Shown here in pieces: positions 23,873 through 32,001 of a stretch of DNA of 36,509 nt. How positions within the stretch are numbered: position 1 is the stretch's first letter; the number at the start of each line of letters is the position of its first letter. The notes beneath the pieces were generated by a model, which saw nothing but the letters and a program-made list of their open reading frames with translations, made no database searches and was not told the origin of the DNA. A program made the translations under genes and the position numbers. Where the stretch lies: NCBI GenBank assembly GCA_013215145.1, contig JABSRP010000060.1:1-36509 (forward strand), given 5' to 3'. The DNA comes from Pseudobacteriovorax sp. (GTDB taxonomy: Bacteria; Bdellovibrionota_B; Oligoflexia; Oligoflexales; Oligoflexaceae).

Positions 23873-24907
23873 ATGAAAGTTTTCAAACTAGTATTATTAT
23901 GTATACTGTTCTGGTCGTCGAAACTGTTTGCTTGTAGCGTTTTCGCGGACCGCATAAACGGGCAAGAACTTATGATTGGCAAAAATTTTGACTGGCACTC
24001 AAAGGACGGTTTCCTGATCAAAAACCCGAGAGGTATGACGAGGCAAGGTCTTAGTGATAAATCTATCACGTGGACCAGTCGATACTCTAGTATGAGTTTT
24101 AATTCTATTGGTCCTGGTTTTCCCATTAGTGGTATGAATGAACAAGGACTAGTCGTAGAGACTCTAGTCAACGGTAGTGAATCATCTGCGGCTATCATTG
24201 CAGATAGCCTGATCAGCCTTGAAGCCTTGCAGATGATTTTGGATCTTGCTAAGACTGTTGATGAAGCCAAAGCTATCCTTGATAGCCATGGACTATCGCA
24301 AGTGATCATACCCTTACACTTTATGGTATGTGATAAGTCAGGAGGATGTATTGCTATCGAAACTAAAGATCAGAAACTTATGATCCAAGATCTGAAAAAG
24401 CCTTATAAAGTATTGGCAAACCGATATCTAAGTCAAGACGAGGCATCCTTTCGTCAGCAGCATAAAGGGAGTCTAGTGGCATCTCTTGCGCGATCGTCCT
24501 CGTATAGGTATGGGACATTAGCTAAGCTAAGTAAGCAACAAGACCCAAAGTCTATCGATCAAGTATTTGATTGGCTAGATCAGGCAAGGATCCCCACTTT
24601 AATTAAATGGCAAATTGTGTGGTTGCCGGGGCGCGGAGAGTTCACCTGGCGCGTCTATGATAGCCCACTCAAAAAATCGCCAAAAGTGACTTTTTCGATA
24701 CCCCATGCATTGGACTGTACTTTAGATAGTTCGGTGTTGAGAATTGGATCGGCGCGGGAAGAATTTTCGCCCTTTACTGAGAAAGATCAGGAGGCGAGTC
24801 GCAAAAACCTCAAAAAGGTGATGATGTTGAGAGCTCCTGGAACCTCTACTCAGATGCTTGATGCTATTATTAAGCATACAACGACTGGGACCTGCCAAAA
24901 GAGTTAG
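23873..24907 (+). CDS. Exported Ntn-type linear amide C-N hydrolase
   Basis: A 344-residue protein of the choloylglycine hydrolase/penicillin V acylase superfamily. A 20-residue signal peptide ends KLFA, so cleavage exposes Cys21 as N-terminal nucleophile: CSVFADRING. GKNFDWH follows, with Asp40 at mature position 20 as in bile salt hydrolases; the usual Arg three residues before is Lys37. FPISGMNEQGLVVETLV also fits. Relatives cleave amide bonds in penicillin V, bile salts or N-acyl homoserine lactones. It is expected in the periplasm. GGAG lies before the ATG, and the start is one base after the hydroxylase stop, so it is coupled. Confidence 0.85.
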   Translation: MKVFKLVLLCILFWSSKLFACSVFADRINGQELMIGKNFDWHSKDGFLIKNPRGMTRQGLSDKSITWTSRYSSMSFNSIGPGFPISGMNEQGLVVETLVNGSESSAAIIADSLISLEALQMILDLAKTVDEAKAILDSHGLSQVIIPLHFMVCDKSGGCIAIETKDQKLMIQDLKKPYKVLANRYLSQDEASFRQQHKGSLVASLARSSSYRYGTLAKLSKQQDPKSIDQVFDWLDQARIPTLIKWQIVWLPGRGEFTWRVYDSPLKKSPKVTFSIPHALDCTLDSSVLRIGSAREEFSPFTEKDQEASRKNLKKVMMLRAPGTSTQMLDAIIKHTTTGTCQKS

Positions 24908-24910
24908 TTT

Positions 24911-25897
24911 ATGAATGATATGCGCTTCCGCCATCACATGTTGATGGCCACAATAGTCCTAGCTATAGTACTGCCCTATGTGTGGCTGACAAACTTCACG
25001 GCCCATAGGCTGACTATTTTAAGTCACGCTTTGATCCTTTGGGTTTTGATACCGATGATCCTATACGCGATGCAAAAAATCTTGATAAAGTCTAAGGTCT
25101 CGATTCCGCTTTGGCTTCAGATCTTTTTAAGTTTTGTCGGGATTTCGCTGGCCATTGGGATCAAACTATTTATTGTCATTGGCTTATTCTCCCTGCCGTC
25201 GGAAGTGATCATCGTGCCCCAGCTGTTTGTTGCAATCATGCCGATTTATACAATATATTTTATTGCGTTGGCTTACCGCGCATTTAAGGATCAAGAGCAT
25301 GCGGCACTGTCCTATCAAAAGCTCTCGGCGGAATCTGCATGGAAGGCTTTGGCTGCACAAATCAAGCCCCATTTCCTATTTAATACCTTGAATACGATTG
25401 AAGTGTTGATCGAAATGGATCCTAAGCAAGCGCAAACATCCATCAGACACCTATCAGATCTTTATCGTCATGTGCTTTCAGGTAGCACAAAAAAATGGGT
25501 TTCCGTAGGAGCTGAGTTAGAGGTGGTAGAGAAATACCTTTTTATCCAAAAACAGAGATTTCAAAATAGACTAGCCTGGACCGTCGCTTTAGATGACGAA
25601 TTAAGGTCTATTGAGATTCCGCCTCAAATCATGCTCTCTAGCGTTGAAAATGCCATCAAGCATGGTATTGAGGCAAGGCCCGACGGCGGAGAGATTGTCA
25701 TTTCGATCTCAAGAGAGCAAGATCACCTGCTGATTGTTATAACAAATCCAAAAGGTTTGCATGATAATACAACTGGCGAGGGGTTTGGTCTAAGAGACCT
25801 AAAACATAGACTAAAGATCGCCTATGCAACGGGAAGTGAGTGCCGCGTATCTAACCTTGGGCAGTTGTTTACCTTAACTATTCGGACCCCTATATAA
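24911..25897 (+). CDS. LytS/YehU-type sensor histidine kinase
   Basis: A 328-residue kinase with about four membrane helices in residues 10-122, short loops and no large extracytoplasmic domain, then the His_kinase module AQIKPHFLFNTLN (His154) and a HATPase with SSVENAIKHGI (Asn246) and GEGFGLRDLKHRL. The small sensor part suggests detection of a hydrophobic or membrane-borne ligand. The start is three bases after the amidase stop. Its partner is the LytTR regulator 12 bases downstream. Confidence 0.9.
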   Translation: MNDMRFRHHMLMATIVLAIVLPYVWLTNFTAHRLTILSHALILWVLIPMILYAMQKILIKSKVSIPLWLQIFLSFVGISLAIGIKLFIVIGLFSLPSEVIIVPQLFVAIMPIYTIYFIALAYRAFKDQEHAALSYQKLSAESAWKALAAQIKPHFLFNTLNTIEVLIEMDPKQAQTSIRHLSDLYRHVLSGSTKKWVSVGAELEVVEKYLFIQKQRFQNRLAWTVALDDELRSIEIPPQIMLSSVENAIKHGIEARPDGGEIVISISREQDHLLIVITNPKGLHDNTTGEGFGLRDLKHRLKIAYATGSECRVSNLGQLFTLTIRTPI

Positions 25898-25909
25898 GGC
25901 TGATGAAAC

Positions 25910-26641
25910 ATGAAAGCGCAACGAATCTTGCTGATTGATGATGAACCGCTTGCCTGTGAAAATCTCAAGTTAAAGCTCTCGTCTATTGTCGAGGGGCCAC
26001 AAATTCACATGTGTCACCTGCCTGAAAAGGCCTTGGAGAAAATCGAAATTTGGAAACCAGATGTGGTTTTCCTAGATATCCAAATGCCGGGTATGACGGG
26101 ATTTGAGCTGCTGTCTTGGATTCCCAAAGAGAGCCGAAACTTTATCTTAATATTTTGTACAGCCTATTCAGAATATGCAATTCAAGCCTTCGACGAGGCG
26201 GCACTGGATTACTTGTTAAAACCTGTGGACCCCAACCGATTAAAAGACTGCTGGTCACGGGTGAGTTGTGCCGAGCCTCACTGGGCTGACAAGCCTGTGA
26301 TTACAGAGTCTCAGTGCCAACAGATCAAAGTTCAGCAAGGCCAACATATCACACTTTTGGCGATTCATGAGGTGTTGTTTTGCCAAGCAAGTCATAATGA
26401 GACTATAGTTGTCACGACCGATGGCAGAGAATCTATCGTGAATCTTTCTTTGAACGAATTAGAAGCAAGACTATCTGATACTTTTGTTCGCTGTCATCGC
26501 TCGTATTTGGTGAATAAGGCGCAAGTAACATCGATGAAAAAAGATGGCACTTCCTTAGAGATACGCCATTGGGATGGCGAAATTCCCGTTTCTCGAAGAC
26601 TGAAAAAGGAAACTAGACAGTCGCTTTTTGGGAATACTTGA
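25910..26641 (+). CDS. LytTR-family response regulator
   Basis: A 243-residue regulator. The receiver domain (1-120) has Asp10/Asp11, phosphoacceptor Asp56 in FLDIQMPG, Thr84 and Lys104 in LLKPVDP. The LytTR DNA-binding domain (about 138-240) has LLAIHEVLFCQASHN and RCHRSYLVNKAQV. It should be phosphorylated by the preceding kinase and bind paired direct repeats, such as those at 23024-23056, giving autoregulation of its operon. Confidence 0.92.
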   Translation: MKAQRILLIDDEPLACENLKLKLSSIVEGPQIHMCHLPEKALEKIEIWKPDVVFLDIQMPGMTGFELLSWIPKESRNFILIFCTAYSEYAIQAFDEAALDYLLKPVDPNRLKDCWSRVSCAEPHWADKPVITESQCQQIKVQQGQHITLLAIHEVLFCQASHNETIVVTTDGRESIVNLSLNELEARLSDTFVRCHRSYLVNKAQVTSMKKDGTSLEIRHWDGEIPVSRRLKKETRQSLFGNT

Positions 26642-26763
26642 ATCAAAAAATAAGTCAATAAAAACAAATTGTTACAAATTTTTTCGCCTCGAAAAGCAAT
26701 AGTTTGTCTTCTCGTTTATCTTTCCGTTGCAGTTAGGAAGAGCAAGCTAAGTCAAGGGAACTG

Positions 26764-26871
26764 ATGACCCTTAGTTTATCCTTTCAAATCTGCAGTGCGA
26801 TATTTAGCTTAGTCTATCTGATTTTTATTTTTATATCAGTGATGTTTATCAATAACGTTTTTAAATTTTAG
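26764..26871 (+). CDS. 35-residue hydrophobic peptide (candidate small gene)
   Basis: A short frame starting MTLSLSFQICSAIFS and ending NNVFKF. Residues 7-28 form one continuous hydrophobic segment long enough to span a membrane, with a single Cys10 and Lys34. AAGGGA lies four bases before the ATG. The TAG stop overlaps the AGGAG ribosome site of the next gene, ten bases before its GTG, which suits translational coupling. It could be a small membrane protein, a signal peptide precursor or a type-I-toxin-like peptide, or a leader that only controls translation of the downstream gene. Confidence 0.45.
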   Translation: MTLSLSFQICSAIFSLVYLIFIFISVMFINNVFKF

Positions 26872-26881
26872 GAGCAAAAAC

Positions 26882-27268
26882 GTGTTAAGAAAACTATTAG
26901 TAGCAATGTCCTTAGTCGCAAGCATCGGTTCTTTTTCAAACTCTGCACTGGCTGATACGGTTTGTTCAGGTACTGTCGATGAAGTCTTTATTGGTAGCAA
27001 TAACCCAGAGAAAGATAGTTTAGGCTGGGGCGGAGTAGCGACGCTATATATTAATTTAAATGTTAGCGGTAGCGTATACAAAATCGCCTTATGTGGTTTA
27101 GATGGTCAGGTTGTTAGCCGAGTAACATCCCCACAGACTAGATGTGCATCGATGCAAAGCTTGGCTCTAGCTGCTCAAGTGTCTGGAAAACCCTTTGAGA
27201 TCCGTCATTCGGGATCAAATAACTGCTCAAAGGTTGACTACATCACCAAAATTGGAATTAAGCGTTAG
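26882..27268 (+). CDS. Small secreted four-cysteine protein
   Basis: A 128-residue protein with a signal peptide (residues 1-24, cleavage after ALA) and a mature chain of about 104 residues with four Cys (VCSG, ALCG, TRCAS, NNCSK), likely two disulfides. Beta-rich sequence, family not recognised. The start is GTG with AGGAG eight bases upstream. It is followed by a strong terminator, so it ends a transcription unit. Confidence 0.75.
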   Translation: MLRKLLVAMSLVASIGSFSNSALADTVCSGTVDEVFIGSNNPEKDSLGWGGVATLYINLNVSGSVYKIALCGLDGQVVSRVTSPQTRCASMQSLALAAQVSGKPFEIRHSGSNNCSKVDYITKIGIKR

Positions 27269-27356
27269 TTCTTAGGAATTTGAGCGAATCGAATCAACAA
27301 GAGTCGCGAGCTAAGCTCAATTATTTTGGTGGTTCGATGAGTATTCTGGTCACTTG

Positions 27357-27383
27357 AAAAGAGCTTCTATGAAGCTCTTTTTC
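27357..27383 (+). terminator. Intrinsic terminator; IS left end lies in its T-tract
   Basis: AAAAGAGCTTC-tat-GAAGCTCTTTT, an 11-bp perfect stem with flanking A and T runs, 88 bases after the secreted protein. The inverted repeat of the insertion sequence begins at 27381 within the T-run. Confidence 0.8.
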
Positions 27384-27395
27384 TTAAGTTTGGAC
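27381..27395 (+). repeat. IS left terminal inverted repeat
   Basis: 15 bases, TTCTTAAGTTTGGAC, identical to the reverse complement of 29104-29118. Confidence 0.85.
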
Positions 27396-27401
27396 ATTTT
27401 T

Positions 27402-27651
27402 TTAATCTCTCACCTCAAAGCCATCCCTATTTAATTCACTAAAACAATCAGCCTCTAGAAAATTTAGGGTTTCAGTGACCATTTTTGGATCGGCTTCATA
27501 AGTTTTATACAAATTCAACAGGGAATGACTTTGAGGCAAGAGCATAGACAAGTATCGAATCGAAAGAAAAGCATCATCAGTTCGTGGAAGTACCTGATCT
27601 AGCGAATCAATTACTACCTTTTAAACAAAAATTAAGTAGCCCTTCCAGCAT
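27402..27651 (-). pseudogene. Small frameshifted gene inside the IS, antisense to transposase
   Basis: Reading from ATG at 27651 gives MLEGLLNFCL, then the frame ends after a few codons. Skipping one A in the AAAA run (complement of 27619-27622) continues into KVVIDSLDQVLPRTDDAF and about 55 further sensible residues, ending DGFEVRD and TAA at 27402. The restored product would be about 82 residues, mainly helical. A single-base insertion, or much less likely programmed frameshifting, explains this. I do not recognise the family. It is either a passenger gene of the IS or a captured host fragment. Confidence 0.5.
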
Positions 27652-27696
27652 GATTTCAGCAATTTATAGTTGCAAAAAAATAAGGAGCTAAAATCC

Positions 27697-29097
27697 ATGG
27701 AAGTGCTTACCTCTTACTTTTTATTCGTGATTGAAGATTGGCACAAGAGTTTTCGTAATAAAAATTCCTTAAACTCAGCCAAACGCTTGGCTTTCGCTTT
27801 ATTGGTCACTTTAGGTCGTAAGTTATTTTGTAGGTCGGTAATGAGCGCTGGTCTCGATCAGCTTGATTGGTCGAAGTATTACAAACTTTTCTCCAGGTCA
27901 GTGTGGAGCTGTGAGGGACTTTTTCGGTCTGTGTTAGTCAGGGCGTTACCTCTGATAGAGGAAAAATACATTGCGATAGCGTATGACGACACATTAATAA
28001 AAAAGACTGGCCGAAAAATAAAGCTAAATACCTGGAATCGAGACTCGCTTTCTCCTCCATGGAGGGTCAATTTTGTTAAAGGTTATCGATTTATTCAGGC
28101 TTCATTATTATTACCTTTGTATCTCAATTGGTCTGGAACAAGGGCCTGTCGTGGGCTGCCTGTACAGCTTAAAGTTCTACCTAAACACAAAAAGCCATCA
28201 AGCCGTGCCAGTCAACAAACATGGGAAGCCTACGAAGAGTTGGTCAAGAAATCGAATTCATCAACCAAATTAGTTTTTATGATGAGGTTTATGCGAAATG
28301 AATTGGATATGGCTGGCTACAAAGATAAAACTATGATTGTCCCAGTAGATGGGTCTTACATCAATAAAACTACCTTGAATCACGATATCGATAGAGTTGT
28401 GCTGGTTGGTAGAGTGCGAAAAACGGCTCGGTTTTTCTTTAAGGAAGAAAATCCAAAAGGCAGACAATTTTATTCTAAGGCCAGCTTTACCGCTAAGGAA
28501 TTTCAGCAAGATCGGGCATCTCCTTACGCCGTTAGTGAATTCTATTATGCCGGAAAATATCGACCAGTCAGATTTAAAGAAATCGCAGATGTATATCAAA
28601 AATATAGTACAAAAAAGAAGCCTCTTCGATTAATCGTTATAGCGCCAACTCCGTATCGTCGAAACGCTAAAGGAAGACTTCAATGCCGCGATCCCGCTTT
28701 CCTTTTAACCCATGATTTTGAAACTCCGACCACACTACTTATCCAAAAATATTTTGATCGGTGGCAAATTGAAGTTAATTTTAAAGAAGAAAAGCAGTGT
28801 ATGAGTTTAGGGAAACAGCAGAATTGGAGTAAAGAAACTGTTGAAAAAGTACCAGGCTTTATCGCTGCATGCTACAGCGCACTTACGTTAGCCGGCGTCC
28901 TTCGTTTTGGGGATGACCCTGCTCACTCTGAATTACCAGAATTGCCGAAGTGGCGGAGAAAAAGATCATTAAGACCGTCGTTCCAAGACTATCAATCGGT
29001 ACTTAGGGGCGAAATTGCTAAAATAAATGGGTTGGATTTGGGGACAACCAAGCTGAATCTAACTTTTGAACGTCTCGCGCAGAAGGCTTGCGCTTAA
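27697..29097 (+). CDS. IS4-superfamily transposase (possibly IS701-like)
   Basis: A 466-residue DDE transposase. First Asp in IAYDDTLIKKTGRK, second in VPVDGSYINK, and a YREK-type signature YFDRWQIEVNFKEEK near residues 362-376 holding the catalytic Glu. WQIE..FKE and the long insertion before it suit the IS4 superfamily; DDT..K.G also occurs in IS701. The start is the ATG with AAGGAG nine bases upstream. The frame is intact, so the element may still be active. Confidence 0.85.
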   Translation: MEVLTSYFLFVIEDWHKSFRNKNSLNSAKRLAFALLVTLGRKLFCRSVMSAGLDQLDWSKYYKLFSRSVWSCEGLFRSVLVRALPLIEEKYIAIAYDDTLIKKTGRKIKLNTWNRDSLSPPWRVNFVKGYRFIQASLLLPLYLNWSGTRACRGLPVQLKVLPKHKKPSSRASQQTWEAYEELVKKSNSSTKLVFMMRFMRNELDMAGYKDKTMIVPVDGSYINKTTLNHDIDRVVLVGRVRKTARFFFKEENPKGRQFYSKASFTAKEFQQDRASPYAVSEFYYAGKYRPVRFKEIADVYQKYSTKKKPLRLIVIAPTPYRRNAKGRLQCRDPAFLLTHDFETPTTLLIQKYFDRWQIEVNFKEEKQCMSLGKQQNWSKETVEKVPGFIAACYSALTLAGVLRFGDDPAHSELPELPKWRRKRSLRPSFQDYQSVLRGEIAKINGLDLGTTKLNLTFERLAQKACA

Positions 29098-29103
29098 AAA
29101 TTG

Positions 29104-29118
29104 GTCCAAACTTAAGAA
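29104..29118 (-). repeat. IS right terminal inverted repeat
   Basis: Exact inverse of 27381-27395, seven bases after the transposase stop. Confidence 0.85.
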
Positions 29119-29141
29119 GCCCGAGCTTAGCTCGGGCTTTT
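29117..29141. terminator. Bidirectional hairpin terminator at IS right end
   Basis: AAGCCCGAGC-tta-GCTCGGGCTT followed by TT on the plus strand. It shares two bases with the IS end. It can end transcription of the transposase and, from the other side, of the gene ending at 29148. Confidence 0.8.
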
Positions 29142-29147
29142 ATACCA

Positions 29148-30524
29148 TTACTCTGCTACATAGCGAATGGCGCCGTAAGCCGCGCTTTGGCCGTTGCTAC
29201 AGTACTGAACAAAATCAACAGAAAGCTCTTTCAAGACATTTTCATTGTCCCAAGAGATGTTGTGCACTCGGAAGTCACCCGTGAGGGTATTGCAGCCTCG
29301 TCCTGACCCGCCTATAGACATCCCAGGTCGGATAGGACTTTGGAAAGGGTATCTTGTGGCACTCAAGTAGGCCCCGGGGGTAAGCTCTTCGCCTTCGGGT
29401 GCGACAAATTCAAAGCGATAATTGCTGCCACGGTTGTCACTCATTAGGTTGCGCAGGCTGAAAGATACTCCTCGCTCGCCATTAATCTGTCTACTGGAAA
29501 ACGTAGCGTCCTCAGGGGTAAAGAGTCTAAAGGCATCACCTGAAATCCAATCACCTTGCTGTCCCGCTAAGATCGCTTGATTCCCATCAGGCTTGGCATC
29601 ATAGTAAACGCTTCCCCTTAAAGCTGGTTCAGATCCTTCACAGTTTTGAATAAATTGCAGGTTAAGTTTTTCTAGGGAGTCGTCTTCCGAGAATATGATC
29701 TCTTCGATCACGAAGCTACCTTCGATGCGATTGCAACCACGGCCTGCACCGCTGATAGAAATACCGGGAACGTCATTGTCTTGGAATGGGTATCGCGTGG
29801 CACCCTCGTAGCTTCCCACTGTCAAATCCTCGCCGTCTGGCGCCTTAAATTCTAGATTATAGTAGTCATCGCCATCAAAATTTAAGGTGATCAGATTTTT
29901 GTCTCTGACATTAACGGTAACCTCACCGTTGGCAGTGGATAATACCTTTGGGAGTCCACCACCTATGTAGTCCCCCTCATCACTGGTCCAATCGACAAAA
30001 GCGATGGGTTGTCGTTCGGGCTGAGTGGGGTCTTGATCTAGGTCGATGCCCCAAGTGATCTGCGTGCCGTCAGTGATGCCAAAGTCGAATTGTTCCGCTA
30101 TCAGTAGCCCTTCTTTAAGGAGGCATCGCGGTCTTAGGTTGGCATAACTGGCAAGACGAGTCTTAACATGTAAGTCATTGAGGCGTTTGCCTACGGAATC
30201 TCCATCAAGGCGTACGATAGTGTCTTTCGGAATGTAGCAATTCTGGTCCTCGCCATTTTCACTGACATAAAATGCTGGTCCTTTGGCTCTGGCAACAAAG
30301 CCAGAATCTAGACAGACGTCGTTGTTGGTGATCTGGGAAAGGCTGCGAATCTCTTTCACACCGTCCTGGCAGGTAACGCGAAACTGCTCGGAGCCTAGTT
30401 CCTCTACAGCAACCATATCTTTGCCCGCAAATAATTCGGATGACTGGGAGTTATGACTATTTCCGTAAGAAACCTGAAGCATGATTGTCAACCCGGCAGG
30501 GATGAAAGCCTGTAACTTGTGCAT
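29148..30524 (-). CDS. Secreted protein with two GRGCN-type repeat domains
   Basis: A 458-residue protein with an N-terminal signal-like segment (about 1-20). Residues 45-135 contain spaced Cys (TCQDG, VCLDS, NCYIP, RCLL). Two homologous domains follow, about 185-310 and 322-458, each with a YNLEF/YRFEF-AP-GE-LT-GSY/AY-ATRYPFQ segment, then PGISISGAGRGCN or PGMSIGGSGRGCN, and a strand ending in QNC or QYC. Each domain has two Cys about 30 residues apart, probably disulfide-bonded. I recall this domain from secreted proteins of Gram-negative bacteria but cannot give a function. AGGA lies six bases before the ATG. Confidence 0.8.
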   Translation of the reverse strand: MHKLQAFIPAGLTIMLQVSYGNSHNSQSSELFAGKDMVAVEELGSEQFRVTCQDGVKEIRSLSQITNNDVCLDSGFVARAKGPAFYVSENGEDQNCYIPKDTIVRLDGDSVGKRLNDLHVKTRLASYANLRPRCLLKEGLLIAEQFDFGITDGTQITWGIDLDQDPTQPERQPIAFVDWTSDEGDYIGGGLPKVLSTANGEVTVNVRDKNLITLNFDGDDYYNLEFKAPDGEDLTVGSYEGATRYPFQDNDVPGISISGAGRGCNRIEGSFVIEEIIFSEDDSLEKLNLQFIQNCEGSEPALRGSVYYDAKPDGNQAILAGQQGDWISGDAFRLFTPEDATFSSRQINGERGVSFSLRNLMSDNRGSNYRFEFVAPEGEELTPGAYLSATRYPFQSPIRPGMSIGGSGRGCNTLTGDFRVHNISWDNENVLKELSVDFVQYCSNGQSAAYGAIRYVAE

Positions 30525-30631
30525 AAGCTATCCTATCTATAATTGTAGTTTGTGACGGAGGCCGACGGCCTTGTATAACGGTCTTTGTAACTAAGACGTC
30601 TATCTGGGAAATATATTGCATCTAGAGGCAA

Positions 30632-31345
30632 TTATTTTAAGACTTTTTCTTTATTTGATGGGCTGCCTTTGGGGAAGGCTTTTTTGCGCCTGGCGCTCTG
30701 CAACGAAGAGGCAAGTAGGCCTGAGGGGATGGCAACAATTCCTAGGCCAATGAATAGAATAAACGTAGTAAACACACGACCGCCAGTGGTGATGGGATAA
30801 GCGTCACCATAGCCAACTGTAGTCAGTGTGACGATACTCCACCAAAGGCTTTCGCCGATGGAGCCAAAACTATCTGGCTGAGCTTTGTGCTCAAAATAAT
30901 AGATTCCGACGGAGCTAATATAGACGACAACCACCGTTAGAAACAGAAAAATCATCAACTCGCCCCGGATATCGCGGAAGGCTCGTTGCAAGATATTGAT
31001 CGAGCGGGTATAGCGCACAAATTTAAGGATGCGTAACAGTCTGAGTAAGCGAAAGATTCGTGCAAACCTAAGGTCGACAAATCCGAGTGTGATGATGGCA
31101 GGAAGGATGGCAAGCAAATCAGTGAGACCATAAAAGCTCAACATGTATCGCTTTTTATTTTTGGATACATAGACTCGGGCTAGATACTCGATGGTGAATA
31201 GCGTCACTACTATGATTTCCGAGATACGGAATATAGCATGGGAGGCAAGCTCGCGGTCTGTCTCTAGGGTAAAGGTGATTAGGGAAAAGAGGACCACTAT
31301 TTGGGACAGAAATTCTATCTTACGAGGTAGCATTCCTTCTTCCAT
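30632..31345 (-). CDS. Voltage-gated K+ channel (Kv-type, six-helix)
   Basis: A 237-residue ion channel. Six membrane helices, an S4 voltage-sensor-like helix with regularly spaced Arg (RFARIFRLLRLLRILKFVRY, 93-112), pore helix and selectivity filter TLTTVGYGD (173-181), then S6. No cytosolic RCK or cNMP domain. It starts 17 bases after the upp stop, so is likely co-transcribed with the pyrimidine genes. AAGGG lies seven bases before the ATG. Other bacterial relatives are KvAP-like channels. Confidence 0.9.
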   Translation of the reverse strand: MEEGMLPRKIEFLSQIVVLFSLITFTLETDRELASHAIFRISEIIVVTLFTIEYLARVYVSKNKKRYMLSFYGLTDLLAILPAIITLGFVDLRFARIFRLLRLLRILKFVRYTRSINILQRAFRDIRGELMIFLFLTVVVVYISSVGIYYFEHKAQPDSFGSIGESLWWSIVTLTTVGYGDAYPITTGGRVFTTFILFIGLGIVAIPSGLLASSLQSARRKKAFPKGSPSNKEKVLK

Positions 31346-31362
31346 AGATATCCCTTCGTCAA

Positions 31363-31992
31363 CTATTTTGTATGGTACAAACGGTCACCGGCATCGCCAA
31401 TGCCTGGAGTCAGATAACCATCTTCGGTGATCCCATCTTCCACGCTAGCAACAAAGATCTCCACTTCGGGATGAAAGTGTTGAATCCGTGATAATCCATG
31501 TGGAGAGATGAGGATGGTAAGGATCTTTATGCGACCAACATCATATTGCTTAAGCCGATCCAAGCAAGAGATCATGGTATCTGCTGTGGCAACCAAAGGG
31601 TCCAATAATAGAATATCTCTACCTTTAGCATTGGCCGGTATTTTAAAATAGTACTCAACAGTATTTTTAATGAATTTATCCCGATAGATTCCAATGTGTC
31701 CTGCACTAGCAAACGGCAGCACCCGAAGAATACCTTCAAGCATACCATCACCGGCACGGAGTATGGACACGGCTATGGGTGCGCGGCTAATACGGTCTAC
31801 TTTAGTTTGGGTCACCGGGGTAGTGATATCCTCTTGATGCATATTGAGATCACGTGTGGCCTCATACGCGAGCAGACTGCTTAGTTCGCCCATAATCTGC
31901 CTGAATTCGGCGGAGGTGGTGTTGCGATCTCTGAGGTAGCCTAATTTATGTTGAACAATGGGATGTTCAATGAGATTGAGGGATTTGTCCAT
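31363..31992 (-). CDS. upp: Uracil phosphoribosyltransferase
   Basis: A 209-residue enzyme making UMP from uracil and PRPP. Seen: ILRAGDGMLEGIL, GHIGIYRD, and the C-terminal uracil-binding DGYLTPGIGDAGDRLYHTK. The PRPP loop reads DPLVATADT (131-139), where E. coli Upp has DPMLATGGS, so the loop is divergent but keeps the acidic and AT residues. It sits nine bases after URC4, which suggests it supplies UMP to the URC degradation route rather than only salvage. Confidence 0.92.
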   Translation of the reverse strand: MDKSLNLIEHPIVQHKLGYLRDRNTTSAEFRQIMGELSSLLAYEATRDLNMHQEDITTPVTQTKVDRISRAPIAVSILRAGDGMLEGILRVLPFASAGHIGIYRDKFIKNTVEYYFKIPANAKGRDILLLDPLVATADTMISCLDRLKQYDVGRIKILTILISPHGLSRIQHFHPEVEIFVASVEDGITEDGYLTPGIGDAGDRLYHTK

Positions 31993-32001
31993 AAGTCTGC
32001 C

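Larger units (their letters stand above)
27381..29118. mobile_element. Insertion sequence, IS4 superfamily, about 1738 bp
   Basis: Bounded by the terminal inverted repeat TTCTTAAGTTTGGAC at 27381-27395 and its exact inverse at 29104-29118; similarity continues inward over another ten bases with three mismatches. It contains one intact DDE transposase gene and, in the 300 bases before it, a frameshifted gene on the opposite strand. No target-site duplication is visible next to the ends. The element sits between two hairpin terminators and breaks no obvious coding gene outside itself. Confidence 0.8.

Noticed and set aside
23860..24907. Lys37 in place of the usual Arg in the Ntn amidase as a sign of inactivity
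   Set aside because: The nucleophile Cys21 and Asp40 are kept, and GKN-type versions occur in related amidases as far as I recall, so inactivity is not supported.
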